DNA of 18,295 nt from an uncultured Gammaproteobacteria bacterium. GTDB taxonomy: Bacteria; Pseudomonadota; Gammaproteobacteria; GCA-2729495. The notes below the pieces were generated by a model. It had not been told where the DNA came from, ran no database searches, and was given only the letters and a program-made list of their open reading frames with translations. Positions 17,455 through 18,295 of this stretch are shown piece by piece. Every line of letters begins with the position of its first letter. Position 1 is the first letter of the stretch. Made by a program: the position numbers and the translations under genes. The stretch spans positions 1 to 18,295 of the forward strand of contig CAMYJV010000026.1 in the NCBI GenBank assembly GCA_947258805.1. The letters are read 5' to 3'.

Positions 17455-18295
17455 ATGAACAGCAACAACATCATAAAGGCGGCCTTGTTTATTGCGTGCC
17501 TGGTCACCACGGGAGTTGCACAGGCTTTCGTCGGCACGATCGCGGTCGGTCTTGGGCGGATGCAGGAAGTTGGCGAGATTCAGACCTCCTTCGCTGGCGA
17601 CGCCGTGTTGGAAACCGAGGACATGACGGCCAATTCGCGCATCTACTACCAGCCGGGCATGGTGCGCGACGAGATGAACATGGGTGGCCAGGAAATGGTC
17701 ACCATCCGGCGCTTCGATCTGCAAAAGGTCTGGACCATTCTCGGCCAGGGCATGTACATGGAGACTGCTGGGGATGAGCAGAACGAGCGGGCGCCCGAGT
17801 ACAAACTGATCTCCCGGGAAATTATTGGTCCCGAAATCGTCAACGGCATGGCGACGATCAAGTACAAGTCCGTCTACGAATCGCCGGACGGCAAGTTCGG
17901 CGGCTTCACCTGGTTCACGGAAGACAACATTGCCGTCAAGGGTTTCATGGTCAGCGAGAGCGAGGGCGAGAAGACGCGGATCAAGTTCGAATTCACGAGC
18001 CTGACCCGCGGGCCGCAGGACGATGCCCTGTTCGAATTGCCGCCGGGATCCCAGAAATTCGACATGCCGTCTTTTTCCGGGATGCAGGGTATGGGGCAGC
18101 CGGGAAGCAGTGGCGGCTACCCTTCGCCGCCGCCGGGCGCGGAGGGCTCGGCACCCGGCGCAACGGCCCCACCTGCGGCGGCAGCGGGCGCTGAGAGCGA
18201 AGATTCGGAGTCCGCCAACGATGACAGCCTCGCCGGAGTCGTTGTGGACGACACCCAGAAGACGGTCGAAAGCACCACGCGCCAGGAAACCCAGC
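17455..18295 (+). CDS. Exported DUF4412-like protein with Pro/Ala and acidic tail, cut by window edge
   Basis: 280 residues are visible, from ATG 17455 to the right edge with no stop. Signal peptide about 1-24 (ACLVTTGVAQA, then FVG). Residues about 40-200 resemble DUF4412: SRIYYQPGMVRDEMNMGGQEMVTIRRFDLQKVWTILGQGMYME, then a strand-rich part ending LTRGPQDDALFELPPGSQKFDMP. The pattern 'residue is changed, Tyr-Tyr-Gln-Pro-Gly, Met-Tyr-Met-Glu' is typical of this periplasmic, LolA-like-fold group, whose function is unknown. From about 205 the protein becomes Gly/Pro/Ala-rich, then acidic (ESEDSESANDD). A good ribosome site (AGGGGGTGG) precedes the ATG. It shares a divergent promoter region with the coiled-coil protein gene. 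Confidence 0.8.
   Translation, partial: MNSNNIIKAALFIACLVTTGVAQAFVGTIAVGLGRMQEVGEIQTSFAGDAVLETEDMTANSRIYYQPGMVRDEMNMGGQEMVTIRRFDLQKVWTILGQGMYMETAGDEQNERAPEYKLISREIIGPEIVNGMATIKYKSVYESPDGKFGGFTWFTEDNIAVKGFMVSESEGEKTRIKFEFTSLTRGPQDDALFELPPGSQKFDMPSFSGMQGMGQPGSSGGYPSPPPGAEGSAPGATAPPAAAAGAESEDSESANDDSLAGVVVDDTQKTVESTTRQETQ

Noticed and set aside
17307..17537. 77-codon N-terminal extension of the coiled-coil protein
   Set aside because: The internal ATG at 17306 has a ribosome site and starts a clear signal peptide; the extension crosses the promoter region and the start of the DUF4412-like gene.

Overview
The window looks like an ordinary chromosomal segment of a GC-rich Gammaproteobacterium. 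I base this on high GC, GTG/ATG starts with GGAGG-like ribosome sites, tightly packed genes, the DUF2849-CysI-DUF934 sulfite reductase block and a HAMP-GGDEF-EAL protein. A Woeseia/Wenzhouxiangella/Chromatiales-like lineage is a guess that the sequence alone cannot settle. No rRNA, tRNA, CRISPR array, insertion sequence or phage gene was seen.

Left part (1-6900). A left-truncated exported NAD(P)-binding SDR protein with a Tat-like signal and a DUF423 membrane protein lie on the minus strand. Divergent from them is a three-gene plus-strand run: an aldo/keto reductase, a LEA14/WHy-type lipoprotein that overlaps it by 8 bp, and an unknown helical protein. These converge, with only 4 bp between stops, on a minus-strand pair: a large c-di-GMP phosphodiesterase (HAMP, degenerate GGDEF, intact EAL) whose 3' end overlaps the start of a TlpA-like thioredoxin lipoprotein by 62 bp.

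Middle (6901-13872). On the plus strand a beta-propeller protein precedes an RND/MMPL-type exporter that carries seven tandem acidic tetrapeptides in its second periplasmic loop. Its end overlaps by 21 bp the end of the minus-strand operon DUF2849 - cysI-like sulfite/nitrite reductase - DUF934. A MarR-type regulator lies upstream of that operon on the same strand.

Right part (13873-18295). An AT-richer divergent region separates marR from an ABCB-type half-exporter on the plus strand, a common regulator/exporter arrangement. Then come two divergent exported proteins of unknown role: a coiled-coil protein (minus) and a DUF4412-like protein with a Pro/Ala and acidic tail (plus, cut by the right edge). 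Two well-spaced sigma70-like promoters overlap almost base for base between them.

No single spectacular new system is evident. The best leads are the propeller/RND pair (repeated CxYLC motif, acidic repeat insert), the divergent unknown envelope pair, the Tat-exported SDR protein and the repeat-rich sequences around marR.
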